Below, in pieces: positions 27,224-36,424 of a stretch of 64,000 bases of DNA. The position numbers and the translations under genes were made by a program. Under the pieces are notes generated by a model that saw nothing but the letters and a program-made list of their open reading frames with translations, searched no databases and was not told the origin of the DNA. The stretch lies in contig CBDHDW010000013.1 of NCBI GenBank assembly GCA_965261915.1, positions 124,001 to 188,000 on the forward strand, given 5' to 3'. The DNA comes from JAIBDK01 sp965261915 (lineage in GTDB: Bacteria; Pseudomonadota; Gammaproteobacteria; Arenicellales; Poriferihabitantaceae). Numbering within the stretch: the first letter of the stretch is position 1; the number at the start of each line of letters is the position of its first letter.

Positions 27224-29037
27224 GTTTGTTGATTTGGTTGTTTTTGCCTTTGCGAGTACTGTTGTGCAAACTTTCTTTTCAATAATCCGCCCGGATCATC
27301 CGGAACACGATTGAGCCACTGCTCAACTGCTTGTTGTTGCTCGTTCAACATTTCCGCAGACCGGTCAGCCTGCCGGGCGGTTTCTGCACGATTCTCCACA
27401 GTCTGATTCAGGGTTTCATTCTGCTTGTCCTGGTTTTTTGTGGGTTCACTTTTGTTTGGGTCAGATTGATTGCTGCGCTCATTTTCGGTTGATTTACTAT
27501 CCTGTTCTTCATTAGATTCTGCGTCACGATCTGGATCACCATTTTGATTCCCGGCGTTCTTTTCGCGCTGCTCTGAATCATCACTGCCATTAACCTGTTG
27601 ATCAGTTTCAGTTTGATTATTCTGCGAGTCATTAGGGTTGGATTGACTGTTTTTGTTTTGTTGATCCAGCAGTGATTTAACCAGATCGTAGTTTGATATT
27701 GCGGCATCAAAATCAGGTTGTTTTTGTAGTGCGTTTTCGTATTCTGTTAATGCTTCTTCAAATTGCTGATTCTTTGCCAATGCATTAGCCCGATTAAAAT
27801 ACGAGTCAGCGGTTGATGGCGCGATCTGTTTGAATTGTTCGGCTGCTTCATCAAAATTGCTTAGGCGATACTGTGCTGCACCTAACCAGGATTTGGAAGC
27901 GTTATCTGGAATCTGGTCGAATTTTCCTTCCGAAAACTGCTGTTCCGCCTGTTGGTCTGCACGCAGCCATAAATCTTGCCAGGAAAACGCCCGTGCAGGC
28001 TCAGAATGTATTGTCGGAAGTGAAACCAGAATCAGCAGTATCCATCCGCGTCGGAAACTCATCGCCACCAGCAATAGTAGCGGTATCAACAACCATGGAC
28101 CACGCTCAATCCAGCGATCAGTTAAGTAACGATTATTCGCGTTCGCGTTGTATGTGTTCTCTGTCAAGTCCGGAACAATGGATTTCACTGTATTGAGTTG
28201 TTCTATGTCGCTGGAGTCCAGTGACAGGGTAGTCAATATACCGCCGCCATTTTGTGTAACCTGCTTTAAGGCATCAATATTGATATTGGGTATAACGATA
28301 TTACCCTGGTTATCTTTTAAATAACCGCCGCCGGCTATGGGAATCGGTTTGGCGTTTTCTGTTCCAATGGCTAAAACGGACACGCGAAAACCGTAGGCGT
28401 TAGCATTGTTCGCGAGATTTTGGGTGTCGGGTGAAACGCCATCGGTAATTAAAATTATCTCTCCCTGATTAAATCCGGTCTGTTGCATTGTTGCTAACGC
28501 CATCGCCACTGCGAGGTCGCTTCTACTTCCCTGGGACGGTGGCGTCGAGGTGTTTAACTCGGGGATAAGATTTGTAAGCGTATCAATATCATCCGTCATT
28601 GGTGAAACAATAAAGGCATCGCCGGCAAATATGATCAGTCCCTGTTCAAATCCGGCTCCGGATTTCAACAGGTCGATCAGCTTATACTTTGCGGTTACCA
28701 GTCTACTTGGTTTTACGTCGGTGCTATCCATTGATTTTGATAGATCAAACAGAATCATTCGTCCGCGCAATGTGTCTGCCGCTTGTCCGGGCAGCCTCTC
28801 CCAGGCCGGCCCAGACATAGCTATACAAGCCAGCACCCAGGCAAGCACGAGGCCAAGAAAAGGCCATCCGGTTTGTCGGGATAGGTTTTGCGAGGTTAGC
28901 AAATGTTGTATGAGATGTTCGTCGCCAAGCTGACCCCAATCAGACTGCCCTCGATAATGTCTATACATTATCCAGACCAATCCGAAACCAACCGGAATGA
29001 GCAGCAAATACAATGGGCGCAAAAATATTATATCCAT
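27217..29037 (-). CDS. batB: BatB/BatC-like fusion: VWA domain plus TPR and acidic low-complexity tail
   Basis: 606 residues. Two N-terminal helices precede a von Willebrand A domain whose metal site is FDLSKSMDSTD (DxSxS) near residue 97, with ITDGVSPDT as a later MIDAS element. Further membrane helices follow near 310-345. The C-terminal half has TPR repeats (ADSYFNRANALAKNQQFEEAL) and a long region rich in N, Q, D, E and S. BatB and BatC are separate genes in some bacteria; here they are one chain. It overlaps batA by 10 bases. Confidence 0.87.
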   Translation of the reverse strand: MDIIFLRPLYLLLIPVGFGLVWIMYRHYRGQSDWGQLGDEHLIQHLLTSQNLSRQTGWPFLGLVLAWVLACIAMSGPAWERLPGQAADTLRGRMILFDLSKSMDSTDVKPSRLVTAKYKLIDLLKSGAGFEQGLIIFAGDAFIVSPMTDDIDTLTNLIPELNTSTPPSQGSRSDLAVAMALATMQQTGFNQGEIILITDGVSPDTQNLANNANAYGFRVSVLAIGTENAKPIPIAGGGYLKDNQGNIVIPNINIDALKQVTQNGGGILTTLSLDSSDIEQLNTVKSIVPDLTENTYNANANNRYLTDRWIERGPWLLIPLLLLVAMSFRRGWILLILVSLPTIHSEPARAFSWQDLWLRADQQAEQQFSEGKFDQIPDNASKSWLGAAQYRLSNFDEAAEQFKQIAPSTADSYFNRANALAKNQQFEEALTEYENALQKQPDFDAAISNYDLVKSLLDQQNKNSQSNPNDSQNNQTETDQQVNGSDDSEQREKNAGNQNGDPDRDAESNEEQDSKSTENERSNQSDPNKSEPTKNQDKQNETLNQTVENRAETARQADRSAEMLNEQQQAVEQWLNRVPDDPGGLLKRKFAQQYSQRQKQPNQQTW

Positions 29038-30068
29038 TTGTTACCTGTCCTAACGATGGACACAGGAAAAGCTGGACCGATAGACCAGGGTAGCCAAATA
29101 AGCAAACCCATCATCAGCATCACGAGAGCGAGCAGCAAAAACCAGTGAAACAGTTCGTCAACCGGTCGTAGGTAGCGGTCGTCCTCATTGATGGGCTCGA
29201 GCTGGTCAATCTGTCGGTATATTTCAGCAAGTCCCTGCGTATCTTTGGCTCGAAAAAATTTTCCGCCAGTCAATTCGGCTATTTGCGTTAAAGCGTTGAC
29301 ATCAAGTTCAGAAGAGGGATTCACGACCTGTTGGCCAAAAAAGCGGTCCACCACCATGCTTTCCGCACCGATTCCAATGGTGTAGATTTTAAGATTTACC
29401 TGAGCCGCCAAACGGGCAGCTTCCAGCGGGTTTATAGAGCCGGATGTATTTGCACCATCCGTCATCAGGATTAATACCTTGTGGGAAAGATTATGCTCCT
29501 CACTGTTTCCGATTAAACGTTTAATTGATAGAGCGATAGCATCTCCAATGGCTGTTTTTTCACCTGCGATGCCAATTGAAGATTCCTGAAGCAGTATATT
29601 GATCGTATCCGTATCAAAACTGAGCGGTGCCTGGAGGTAGGCCTGGCTTCCGAATAAGACCAGTCCCAGACGATCTCCCTTTCGTTCCTCAATAAACCCT
29701 TCGCCAATGATCTTCACAGCAACCAGTCGATTTACCTTTTCACCGGCAACTGTCATATCTTTTGCCTTCATACTGCCAGAAACGTCTACGGCAAGGATCA
29801 AATCTCTGCCGGTTACCGGGATTTGAGCAGCATCGCCAATCCACTGAGGGCGAGCGCTGGCAAAAACGCATAACAGCCAGATGATAATAAGGAGTGCCAG
29901 TTTAACCGATCGATTTGATGTCGCGTGCGTTGTTGTGAGTGATTCAATCTGGTTAAAAAATGGAACCTGCAACGCCGGCTCGATGGTATGCGCTGGTTTG
30001 CAGAAACGATAAATCAGAAAGGGCAGAGGTAGAAAAAGAAACACACAGGGCCAGGCGAAATTAAACAT
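29028..30068 (-). CDS. batA: BatA-like VWA-domain membrane protein
   Basis: 346 residues. Two N-terminal transmembrane segments, a VWA domain with a complete MIDAS motif (LAVDVSGSMKAKDM near residue 93; LMTDGANTSG near 205) and a C-terminal helix (WFLLLALVMLMMGLLIWL). In related operons a MoxR ATPase is thought to act on the VWA proteins. It follows the DUF4381 gene by 1 base and overlaps batB. Confidence 0.9.
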   Translation of the reverse strand: MFNFAWPCVFLFLPLPFLIYRFCKPAHTIEPALQVPFFNQIESLTTTHATSNRSVKLALLIIIWLLCVFASARPQWIGDAAQIPVTGRDLILAVDVSGSMKAKDMTVAGEKVNRLVAVKIIGEGFIEERKGDRLGLVLFGSQAYLQAPLSFDTDTINILLQESSIGIAGEKTAIGDAIALSIKRLIGNSEEHNLSHKVLILMTDGANTSGSINPLEAARLAAQVNLKIYTIGIGAESMVVDRFFGQQVVNPSSELDVNALTQIAELTGGKFFRAKDTQGLAEIYRQIDQLEPINEDDRYLRPVDELFHWFLLLALVMLMMGLLIWLPWSIGPAFPVSIVRTGNKWI

Positions 30069-30069
30069 T

Positions 30070-30540
30070 CTAAACTTTTCCCCTTGCCCAGTTTATGAGA
30101 AAGCTTTTAAGTGCTGCGACATCTGTATCGAAGCCGGGCAGATATGCTTCGTTGCCAAAAACACTCCCGGCCCCATCGCTAAAACCGCTCCCGGAACGGG
30201 TGTGCTGGTCGAGGAAATCGATCCACTGACTCCCCGATAAACCCGATACCGCTTCCCGGCCAAATTTGTGAATTGCATATTGTTTGAGAATCGCAGACAG
30301 AAAATCAAAACAGGATCGGGGGTTTTTTGAATCTATTTCGAGGTTGTTGATGCGTCGAATAAATTCCTTTGTGGGCCGGTTGGCTTTGTTGTATCGGGTA
30401 ATTTTTTTACAGATTGCGAAGATAATCAATAAAGCGAGTAATGCCAGTACCCACCATCCTGGAGCAGGCGGCCACACCGAAGGAGCAACAGGTAGCTGTA
30501 TATCAATAAGCTGAGAGAGAGGGTCGACTTGATTCTCCAT
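30070..30540 (-). CDS. DUF4381 domain protein of the Bat operon
   Basis: 156 residues. After a short proline-rich N-terminus (DIQLPVAPSVWPPAPGWWVL) comes one transmembrane helix (LALLALLIIFAICKKI) and a cytoplasmic region with KQYAIHKFGREAVSGLSGSQWIDFLD. It is typically encoded between the DUF58 gene and batA. It is the first gene of the operon here: the usual moxR and DUF58 genes are missing upstream. Confidence 0.87.
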   Translation of the reverse strand: MENQVDPLSQLIDIQLPVAPSVWPPAPGWWVLALLALLIIFAICKKITRYNKANRPTKEFIRRINNLEIDSKNPRSCFDFLSAILKQYAIHKFGREAVSGLSGSQWIDFLDQHTRSGSGFSDGAGSVFGNEAYLPGFDTDVAALKSFLINWARGKV

Positions 30541-30583
30541 CAGGTAAATCAGTAAACGGTGAGTTTAAAAACAGAAGCGGGAA

Positions 30584-30724
30584 TTATAGCTTAAACCTTC
30601 CCGGGTGGCCGATCAGAATATCATCGAAAATCAAATCAAATGCCAATGTGTAACGGGCTACGTTCATATCGCCGTTATAGTCGAGCCCTTCAGCCTTAAC
30701 GGTTTGTTCAGAAGTTCGAATCAT
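30584..30724 (-). CDS. Small hypothetical protein (46 residues)
   Basis: It starts MIRTSEQTVKAEGLDYNG and ends IGHPGRFKL. It begins 12 bases after the pncB stop on the same strand. The sequence has normal amino acid composition and no membrane helix. No family is recognised, and the ribosome binding site is weak. It could be a small protein cotranscribed with pncB or the tail of a lost gene. Confidence 0.35.
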   Translation of the reverse strand: MIRTSEQTVKAEGLDYNGDMNVARYTLAFDLIFDDILIGHPGRFKL

Positions 30725-30736
30725 TCACAGACTGGT

Positions 30737-32041
30737 TTAAACAACAACGGTTTTGCGACCGATCTGATCTGTACCAAACAGCCGTTTATAGCGTTCGATT
30801 TCAACAGTTGGACCCGTGGCTTTTTCAAGATTGTCTGAAAGTTTGACGGTCGGTCTTCCATTTGCGGAAGTTACCTTGCACACGAGGGAAAAAGAAGACA
30901 GCTGCTCGATGTTTACCGGAGCACACTCCCGAAAGTCATTCGTTAAATGGGTGCCCCAGCCGAAACCGATTCGCGATCGTTTGTCAAAGTGATGGTAAAG
31001 ATTTTCAATTTCCTCGATATCCAATCCATCGGAAAATATCAGCAACTTGTCCATTGGGTCTTCGCCGCGTGATTTCCACCACTGTATAATCTCTTCGCCT
31101 GCTTCGACGGGGTTTTTTGAATCAATTCTAAAACCGCTCCATTGAGTCAGCCAGTGTGGTGCATATTTAAGGAAATTGGTTGTGCCAAAGGCATCGGGCA
31201 ACACGATTAACAGATTACCGTCGTAGGTCCGCTGCCAACTTTCCAGCACTCTATAGGGCGCATTGATCAGTAGTTCGTCGTCCTCTTCCAGAGCAGCCAC
31301 TACCATGGGAAGTTCGTGTGCGTTGGTTCCAATCGCTTCGAGATCATGTTCCATTGCAAGCAGGACATTGCTCGTTCCCGTAAATTTCCCCCCCAGACCC
31401 TCTGCAAGCGCCTCAACACACCAGTTTTGCCAAAGAAAGCTGTGCCGACGCCGGGTTCCAAAGTCGGCTATTCGTAGATTGGAAAGCCGATTTAGCCGGC
31501 AGACTTTTTCCCATAATTTGGCTTTTGCCCGGGCATAGATTACGTCGAGCTCGAATCGACCGACATTCTTTAATGCGGCGCGAGAGCGCAGCTCACTAAT
31601 AATGGCGAGAACGGGTAACTCCCAGAGAGTTACCTCTGGCCAGCTGCCGTGAAAATCGATTTCAAACTGACCGTCTTTCTCGCTAAGTTCATATTCCGGT
31701 AGTCGATAAGATGCGAGCCATTCGATAAATTCTGGCCTGAACAATCTTTCTTTACCGTAAAAAGTGTTGCCTGCTAGCCAGATTCTTTCCTTCTTGGTTA
31801 ACTGTATGGTGCGCGCATGATCAAGTTGCTCGCGCAGCTCAACAATATCAATTTCATCGGACAGGCAGATCGAGTGGTTACGGTTTATTAGTGAAAACGT
31901 GACATTAACATCGGGAAACTCTTTCCAAATGGTCTGTAGCATCAATAGCTTGTAAATATCCGTATCCAGCAGGCTGCGGATAATCGGATCCAGCTTAAAG
32001 GTATGGTCGTATACCCGCTTGGCGAGATTGATTGTAGTCAT
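30737..32041 (-). CDS. pncB: Nicotinate phosphoribosyltransferase
   Basis: Converts nicotinate and PRPP to nicotinate mononucleotide in NAD salvage. 434 residues from the ATG at 32041 ([20 protein letters not shown]); an in-frame ATG seven codons upstream (32062) is less likely. Landmarks: [51 protein letters not shown] with AHELPM (catalytic His region) and the phosphate-binding [13 protein letters not shown] ... [10 protein letters not shown]. It fits the E. coli-type enzyme. Confidence 0.93.
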   Translation of the reverse strand: MTTINLAKRVYDHTFKLDPIIRSLLDTDIYKLLMLQTIWKEFPDVNVTFSLINRNHSICLSDEIDIVELREQLDHARTIQLTKKERIWLAGNTFYGKERLFRPEFIEWLASYRLPEYELSEKDGQFEIDFHGSWPEVTLWELPVLAIISELRSRAALKNVGRFELDVIYARAKAKLWEKVCRLNRLSNLRIADFGTRRRHSFLWQNWCVEALAEGLGGKFTGTSNVLLAMEHDLEAIGTNAHELPMVVAALEEDDELLINAPYRVLESWQRTYDGNLLIVLPDAFGTTNFLKYAPHWLTQWSGFRIDSKNPVEAGEEIIQWWKSRGEDPMDKLLIFSDGLDIEEIENLYHHFDKRSRIGFGWGTHLTNDFRECAPVNIEQLSSFSLVCKVTSANGRPTVKLSDNLEKATGPTVEIERYKRLFGTDQIGRKTVVV

Positions 32042-32068
32042 GAATGAAGGCCAGGGAATCACAGGGGT

Positions 32069-32185
32069 TCAAAGTGTCGAAATTGCGCGTTGACTTTCGC
32101 ATGATTTGATATCCGATTCATTATATCCCAATTCGAGTAAGACCTCCCTCGTATGTTCTCCAAGCATCGGGGCGGACTGTGTAAT
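32069..32185 (-). pseudogene. C-terminal remnant of a CaiB/BaiF (class III) CoA-transferase
   Basis: The minus strand between 32185 and a TGA at 32069-32071 encodes APMLGEHTREVLLELGYNES followed by DIKS, which is the conserved end of class III CoA-transferases. A stop just upstream and the absence of the rest of the 400-residue gene show that this is a deletion remnant. It touches the 5' end of pncB. The rest of the 423-base gap (32042-32464) shows no gene. Confidence 0.7.
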
Positions 32186-32464
32186 TCAGCACCTGGGCTT
32201 GTTTTGTATTCAAAGGCGGCATGAAACTATGCTCGGATTATTGTTAGAATCCAGTGTCAAATAGTGTTTGTTAGCGCAAATATAATCCGAATATCAGGAT
32301 AAAGAAGTATCTCCATTCAAAGATGAACAACCGGTTTAGCCGCCGGCAGACTTGTTCAGGTTTTATTGGCAAAAAAAAGACAGCCGTGTAATATCAACCT
32401 CGTTCGACTGATATTGAATAGAAGAATACCGAAGTTAATCTCAAACCAATATAATTAATTTAGT

Positions 32465-33565
32465 ATGGCACGCAATGAAGGCCGGCGGCGGCGGCGTAAA
32501 CCAAGTGATGTTGGGGAGACATCAGAAGGTATTCGCCAGCTTCCGAAAAAGCAATTAGTGAATCGATTCGACCCCATCGAAGCGCTTACCGAAGAACAGG
32601 TGGAGATTATTCATAACGCTTCGTTAAAAATTCTTGAGGAACAGGGGATTGAGGTGTTGGGGGAGATGGCGCTGGAAGTTTTTCGTAAGGGCGGAGCAGA
32701 TGTAAGTGCAGATGGAGTTGTCAGACTCGGTCGCGAAATGGTCATGGAAACAATCGCACATGCGCCTGCTGAATTCGATGTCGTCCCCAGAAATAAGGGG
32801 AACACCATTCGGGTTGGCGGAAATGCCATCAATTTTGGATTGGTTTCGGGACCGCTAAATGTCCACGATTCGATTCGGGGACGCCGCGCTGGAAATCTCG
32901 AGGACTACAGCAGGCTCGTATCATTGGGGCAATTTTTTAATATCATCGGCTTTTTTGGAAATCAAACCGTTGCCACGACCGATTTACCCGCCAATACGAG
33001 GCACCTCGATACCATCGCAATCAATCTGGGGTTAAGTGACAAACCTTTTTTTACCATTGGTATTGGTGCTGGCCGCACACTGGATGCGGTAGAAATGGCA
33101 GCGATTGTCAAAGGGATGACAATTGAGGAAATGAAATCAAATCCCATGGTTATGACGAATATCAACGTCAATTCGCCGAGAAAACTGGATGACTCCATGG
33201 CCTATGGCGCCATGCAGCTATCAATGCTCGGGCAGCCCGTTACCGTAACCCCTTTTACGCTGATGGGGGCGATGAATGCGGTTGGACCTGGCGGACACTT
33301 TTTCGGATGTCAGCACACCATGGAGCGATACAAATCCGCTTTTTACGAACCCTTCCTGAGTGACTGGCAGAATAATGAAAACTGGCTGGAAGCGGGTGCC
33401 AAAGACAGTACGATGCGGGCCACAGAGTTGTGGCAGCAGGCATTGTCAGAGTATGAAGAGCCGAAACTCGATTCTGCGGTTTCGGAGCAACTCGATGCGT
33501 ATATTGCGAAACGAAAAGAACAGATGGGAACCAATGAACCCGATCCTGAGCCTGTTGCGCTTTAG
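32465..33565 (+). CDS. MttB-family methyltransferase with a large internal deletion
   Basis: 366 residues where the family is about 510. The N-terminal half (LTEEQVEIIHNASLKILEEQ, GLVSGPLNVHD, QLSMLGQPVTVTPFTLMGAM) and the C-terminal part (VGPGGHFFGCQHTMERY, YEPFLSDWQNNENWLEAG) are good matches to trimethylamine/betaine methyltransferases without pyrrolysine. They join at MNAVGPGG (about 33275-33290). About 145-150 residues normally lie between these motifs, including much of the barrel that forms the active site, so the protein is probably inactive although the frame is open. It is followed by half a rhodanese gene. Confidence 0.8.
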   Translation: MARNEGRRRRRKPSDVGETSEGIRQLPKKQLVNRFDPIEALTEEQVEIIHNASLKILEEQGIEVLGEMALEVFRKGGADVSADGVVRLGREMVMETIAHAPAEFDVVPRNKGNTIRVGGNAINFGLVSGPLNVHDSIRGRRAGNLEDYSRLVSLGQFFNIIGFFGNQTVATTDLPANTRHLDTIAINLGLSDKPFFTIGIGAGRTLDAVEMAAIVKGMTIEEMKSNPMVMTNINVNSPRKLDDSMAYGAMQLSMLGQPVTVTPFTLMGAMNAVGPGGHFFGCQHTMERYKSAFYEPFLSDWQNNENWLEAGAKDSTMRATELWQQALSEYEEPKLDSAVSEQLDAYIAKRKEQMGTNEPDPEPVAL

Positions 33566-33578
33566 CGGAGCTAAACAG

Positions 33579-33824
33579 GTGCCTCGCGGTATGCTGGAGT
33601 TCCGGATGCATCCCGAAAGCTCGTATTATCGAGCCTCTCTCGGTGAGGCCGAAGCGGTTATCTTGTATTGCAACCGGGGATGGCGGTCTGCAGTTGCTGC
33701 GAAACAATTGAAAGATTTTGGAATTAGTGTTTCCCATATGGACGGTGGATTTGCCGAGTGGCAGGAAAAAGGTCTGCCGGTGGAAACGTATTCAGGAAAA
33801 CTCTGGTTTTGTCCCTTTAGTTAG
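33579..33824 (+). pseudogene. Rhodanese domain, C-terminal half only
   Basis: From a GTG at 33579, with GGAG at 33567-33570, 81 codons encode the last two thirds of a single-domain rhodanese: VPRGMLEFRMHPESSYYR, the active-site loop YCNRGWRSA with its Cys, and HMDGGFAEWQEKGLPVE. The N-terminal strands are absent; upstream the frame runs back into the end of the MttB-family gene out of phase with it. The ribosome binding site is reasonable, so a half-domain protein might still be made. Confidence 0.7.
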
Positions 33825-33834
33825 TTGATTCAAA

Positions 33835-34458
33835 ATGGACTTAACGCTGCGTCAGCATATCGCCGGGAACCTCAGTGTATTTGAAAGCAGGGCGATTGAT
33901 GATATTTCGCTCAGACCTGCAGCAGTAGCGTTAGTTGTTTCGGGTTCCCGGTCTAATCCTTCGAATCCAGGTATATTTTTGACGCGCAGACCGGTGAAAC
34001 TCAATCAGCATTCCGGGCAATATGCACTACCGGGCGGAAAGGTCGATCAGGGCGAAACGCCTATCGAGGCGGCCCTGAGAGAGCTCGAAGAAGAGCTCGG
34101 TTTAACGCTCGATTCAAGTGCCGTTCTCGGTTGTTTGGATGACTACCCGACTCGATCTGATTTTCGCATCACGCCTGTTGTTGTCTGGGCGGGGACGGAC
34201 TGTAAACTCGATCCGTCTCCCGATGAGGTTGCGAAGGTTTTCCATATTCCGTTCACTGAACTGGACAGCGATGCGATACCGGTTTTTGAAGAGGGTGTCG
34301 ATAAAGATCGCCCGGTTTTGTACTCAGAGTTTCCTGCCCTCGGCCACAGAATGTATTCTCCGACGGCGGCAATGATCTATCAGTTTCGGGAGGTGGCAAT
34401 ACGGGGAAAATGTACTCGGGTTAGCCACTACGATCAACCGCGATTCGCCTGGCGATAA
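33835..34458 (+). CDS. Nudix hydrolase, CoA pyrophosphatase-like
   Basis: 207 residues. The Nudix box is GGKVDQGETPIEAALRELEEELGL near residue 67 (written here in part: G-x5-E-x7-REL-x-EE-x-G). Upstream, FLTRRPVKLNQHSGQYALPG carries the CoA-pyrophosphatase motif (LLTxRSxxLxxHxGQxxFPGG type) in modified form. Likely hydrolysis of CoA or related nucleoside diphosphates, as in NudL. It ends at a terminator. Confidence 0.87.
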   Translation: MDLTLRQHIAGNLSVFESRAIDDISLRPAAVALVVSGSRSNPSNPGIFLTRRPVKLNQHSGQYALPGGKVDQGETPIEAALRELEEELGLTLDSSAVLGCLDDYPTRSDFRITPVVVWAGTDCKLDPSPDEVAKVFHIPFTELDSDAIPVFEEGVDKDRPVLYSEFPALGHRMYSPTAAMIYQFREVAIRGKCTRVSHYDQPRFAWR

Positions 34459-34485
34459 AAAAAGGCCGGATGAACCGACCTTTTT
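34459..34485 (+). terminator. Terminator after the Nudix gene
   Basis: A stem formed by GGCCGG and CCGACC with one mismatch and a short loop, between a run of seven A and a run of five T (34481-34485). It directly follows the stop codon. Confidence 0.7.
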
Positions 34486-34503
34486 CGATTGAAAAGTGTG
34501 GCA

Positions 34504-34701
34504 TTAAAACTCCATTCCAAGGCCCATTCGATACACCGATTCCGAGCTAAAGTGCCACTGCCATCCGCTATGGCACCACCGCCGTTTATTGACATCGGTG
34601 TCGCCGCCATTTTCTCCGAAACTTTGCAACGTGTTGTCATTGCCGGAAATTCGGTTTCTCTCGATATCTGCATCAGAATCGTCACCATCTGATGCGGCTT
34701 T
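34504..34701 (-). pseudogene. C-terminal remnant of a probable outer-membrane beta-barrel protein
   Basis: A start-less minus-strand frame (66 codons) from 34701 to a TAA at 34504-34506. It ends SSESVYRMGLGMEF: alternating residues and a terminal phenylalanine, the usual signal recognised by the BAM machinery. Upstream it has an acidic, Asn/Gly-rich stretch (ISGNDNTLQSFGENGGD). The gene's 5' part is absent. Confidence 0.5.
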
Positions 34702-34748
34702 TCAGTCGGTATCGCATTTGTATCAAGCTGTCATGCCTAGTCTGATTG

Positions 34749-34767
34749 TTGGTTGAATTATAACCAA
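34749..34767 (+). promoter_or_regulatory. Palindrome in the gltX promoter region
   Basis: TTGGTT-GAATTAT-AACCAA, a 6-bp perfect inverted repeat with a 7-base centre, about 60 bases before gltX. TATAAC within it could be a -10 element, so it may be an operator; the regulator is unknown. Confidence 0.3.
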
Positions 34768-34828
34768 ATAGCTGAAAAATAAAGTAAAATCCGGCCACTT
34801 TTTAATCAGCCCCAAACAGATTACACAG

Positions 34829-36238
34829 TTGACACATACAGTTACCCGCTTCCCGCCCAGTCCCACAGGATTTCTGCATATCGGTGGTGCCAGAACCGCG
34901 CTTTTTAATTGGTTGTATGCTCGCAAAACCGGTGGTGAAATGGTTCTTCGAATAGAGGATACCGACCAGGAGAGATCTACCCGGGAAGCAACTGATATGA
35001 TTCTGGATGCCATGAAATGGATGGGATTAACCTGGGATCAGGGGCCGTTTTACCAAACCAGACGATTTCATCGGTATGAAGACGTTATCCAGAATCTGTT
35101 GGACAACGGTGATGCATATCATTGTTTTTGCAGCAAGGAAAGACTGGACGAAATACGCGAGGCGCAGCGAGCGAAAGGCGAAAAACCGCAGTATGACGGT
35201 TGTTGTCGTGAACTTGGGCGTCAACCAGAAGCGGGTGAAGCGTCCGTGGTCCGGTTCCGTAACCCGCAGCAAGGATCGGTAGTTTTTGATGATGTCGTAC
35301 GCGGCAGGGTAGAATTTGAAAATAGCGAATTGGATGACCTTGTTATCGCACGCACAGATGGAACGCCAACCTATAACTTAACGGTAGTTGTAGACGATAT
35401 GGATATGGGAATCACCCACGTCATGCGCGGTGAGGATCATATCAATAACACGCCCCGGCAAATCAATATCTTTAAGGCATTGGATGCGGATCTGCCAGTA
35501 TTTGCCCATGTTCCGCTGATTTTGGGTGAAGATGGTCAACGCCTGTCCAAGCGCCATGGTGCAGTGAGTGTACTTGAATATCGGGATAGGGGAATTTTGC
35601 CCGAAGCACTATTAAACTATCTGGTGCGGTTGGGCTGGTCTCATGGTGACCAGGAAATTTTCAGCATGGATGAGATGATTGAGTTGTTTGAGATTGAAAA
35701 CATTAATAAATCTCCCGCTGCATTTAATCTCGAGAAGCTGCTCTGGATCAATCAACATCATATCAACGAAGCTGCCGGGTCCAGATTGGTCGCAGAAGTG
35801 GGTAAGCGGCTCAGTGCCAGAGGGATTAGTTTGTGCAATGGCCCGCGGCTAAGTGAGGTTGTTGAGCTTATGCGCGGACGAGTACAAACACTCGAGGAAA
35901 TGGCTGAAAAAGTGTTGTATCTGTATAAAGATGTCAGTGGATATTCTGCTGAATCTGTTGAAAAGCACATTACTGCTGAATCTTCACAAATTCTTTCTGA
36001 TTTTGCCGACTGGCTGAGTAAACTCGAGGACTGGAACAGCGAACAAATCAAGTTATGTATAAAATCATTTGTCAAAGAAAAAGGGCTGAAATTTCCGCAT
36101 GTTGCGCAACCGTTGAGAATTGCCATATCGGGTTCGGATGCGACACCATCGATTGATGCGACACTGAATCTGGTCGGCCGCGAACGAAGCCTGCAGCGAA
36201 TCGAAAACGCCGCAAAATTGTTCGCAAAATCAGCATAA
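34829..36238 (+). CDS. gltX: Glutamyl-tRNA synthetase
   Basis: Charges tRNA-Glu with glutamate. 469 residues, same length class as E. coli GltX. HIGH-type motif is FLHIGGARTAL at the N-terminus; KMSKS-type loop is RLSKRHGAVSV near residue 238. The zinc-binding region CFCSKERLDEIREAQRAKGE is present with its trailing Cys residues. The start is a TTG at 34829 that directly precedes THTVTRFPPSPTG; no in-frame ATG is closer. The tRNA-Glu gene lies 187 bases downstream. Confidence 0.96.
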   Translation: MTHTVTRFPPSPTGFLHIGGARTALFNWLYARKTGGEMVLRIEDTDQERSTREATDMILDAMKWMGLTWDQGPFYQTRRFHRYEDVIQNLLDNGDAYHCFCSKERLDEIREAQRAKGEKPQYDGCCRELGRQPEAGEASVVRFRNPQQGSVVFDDVVRGRVEFENSELDDLVIARTDGTPTYNLTVVVDDMDMGITHVMRGEDHINNTPRQINIFKALDADLPVFAHVPLILGEDGQRLSKRHGAVSVLEYRDRGILPEALLNYLVRLGWSHGDQEIFSMDEMIELFEIENINKSPAAFNLEKLLWINQHHINEAAGSRLVAEVGKRLSARGISLCNGPRLSEVVELMRGRVQTLEEMAEKVLYLYKDVSGYSAESVEKHITAESSQILSDFADWLSKLEDWNSEQIKLCIKSFVKEKGLKFPHVAQPLRIAISGSDATPSIDATLNLVGRERSLQRIENAAKLFAKSA

Positions 36239-36286
36239 TAATCCTTGATCGAGCGTATCTCTGCCCTTAAAATACGCCCCCTCTTC

Positions 36287-36362
36287 GGGGCCATAGCTCA
36301 GCTGGGAGAGCGCAACACTGGCAGTGTTGAGGTCGGCGGTTCGATCCCGCCTGGCTCCACCA
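36287..36362 (+). tRNA. tRNA-Ala (anticodon GGC)
   Basis: 76 bases with a complete cloverleaf. Acceptor GGGGCCA pairs with TGGCTCC (one G-U) and CCA is encoded. D arm AGCTCAGCTGGGAGAGCG, anticodon stem CAACA/TGTTG with loop CTGGCAG (anticodon GGC), T arm GGCGGTTCGATCCCGCC. Confidence 0.96.
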
Positions 36363-36424
36363 GTTTTTCTGGAGGTTTTAAAATCACCAGACCAACGAAG
36401 ACAAGCATTACAAAGACTAGTTTA

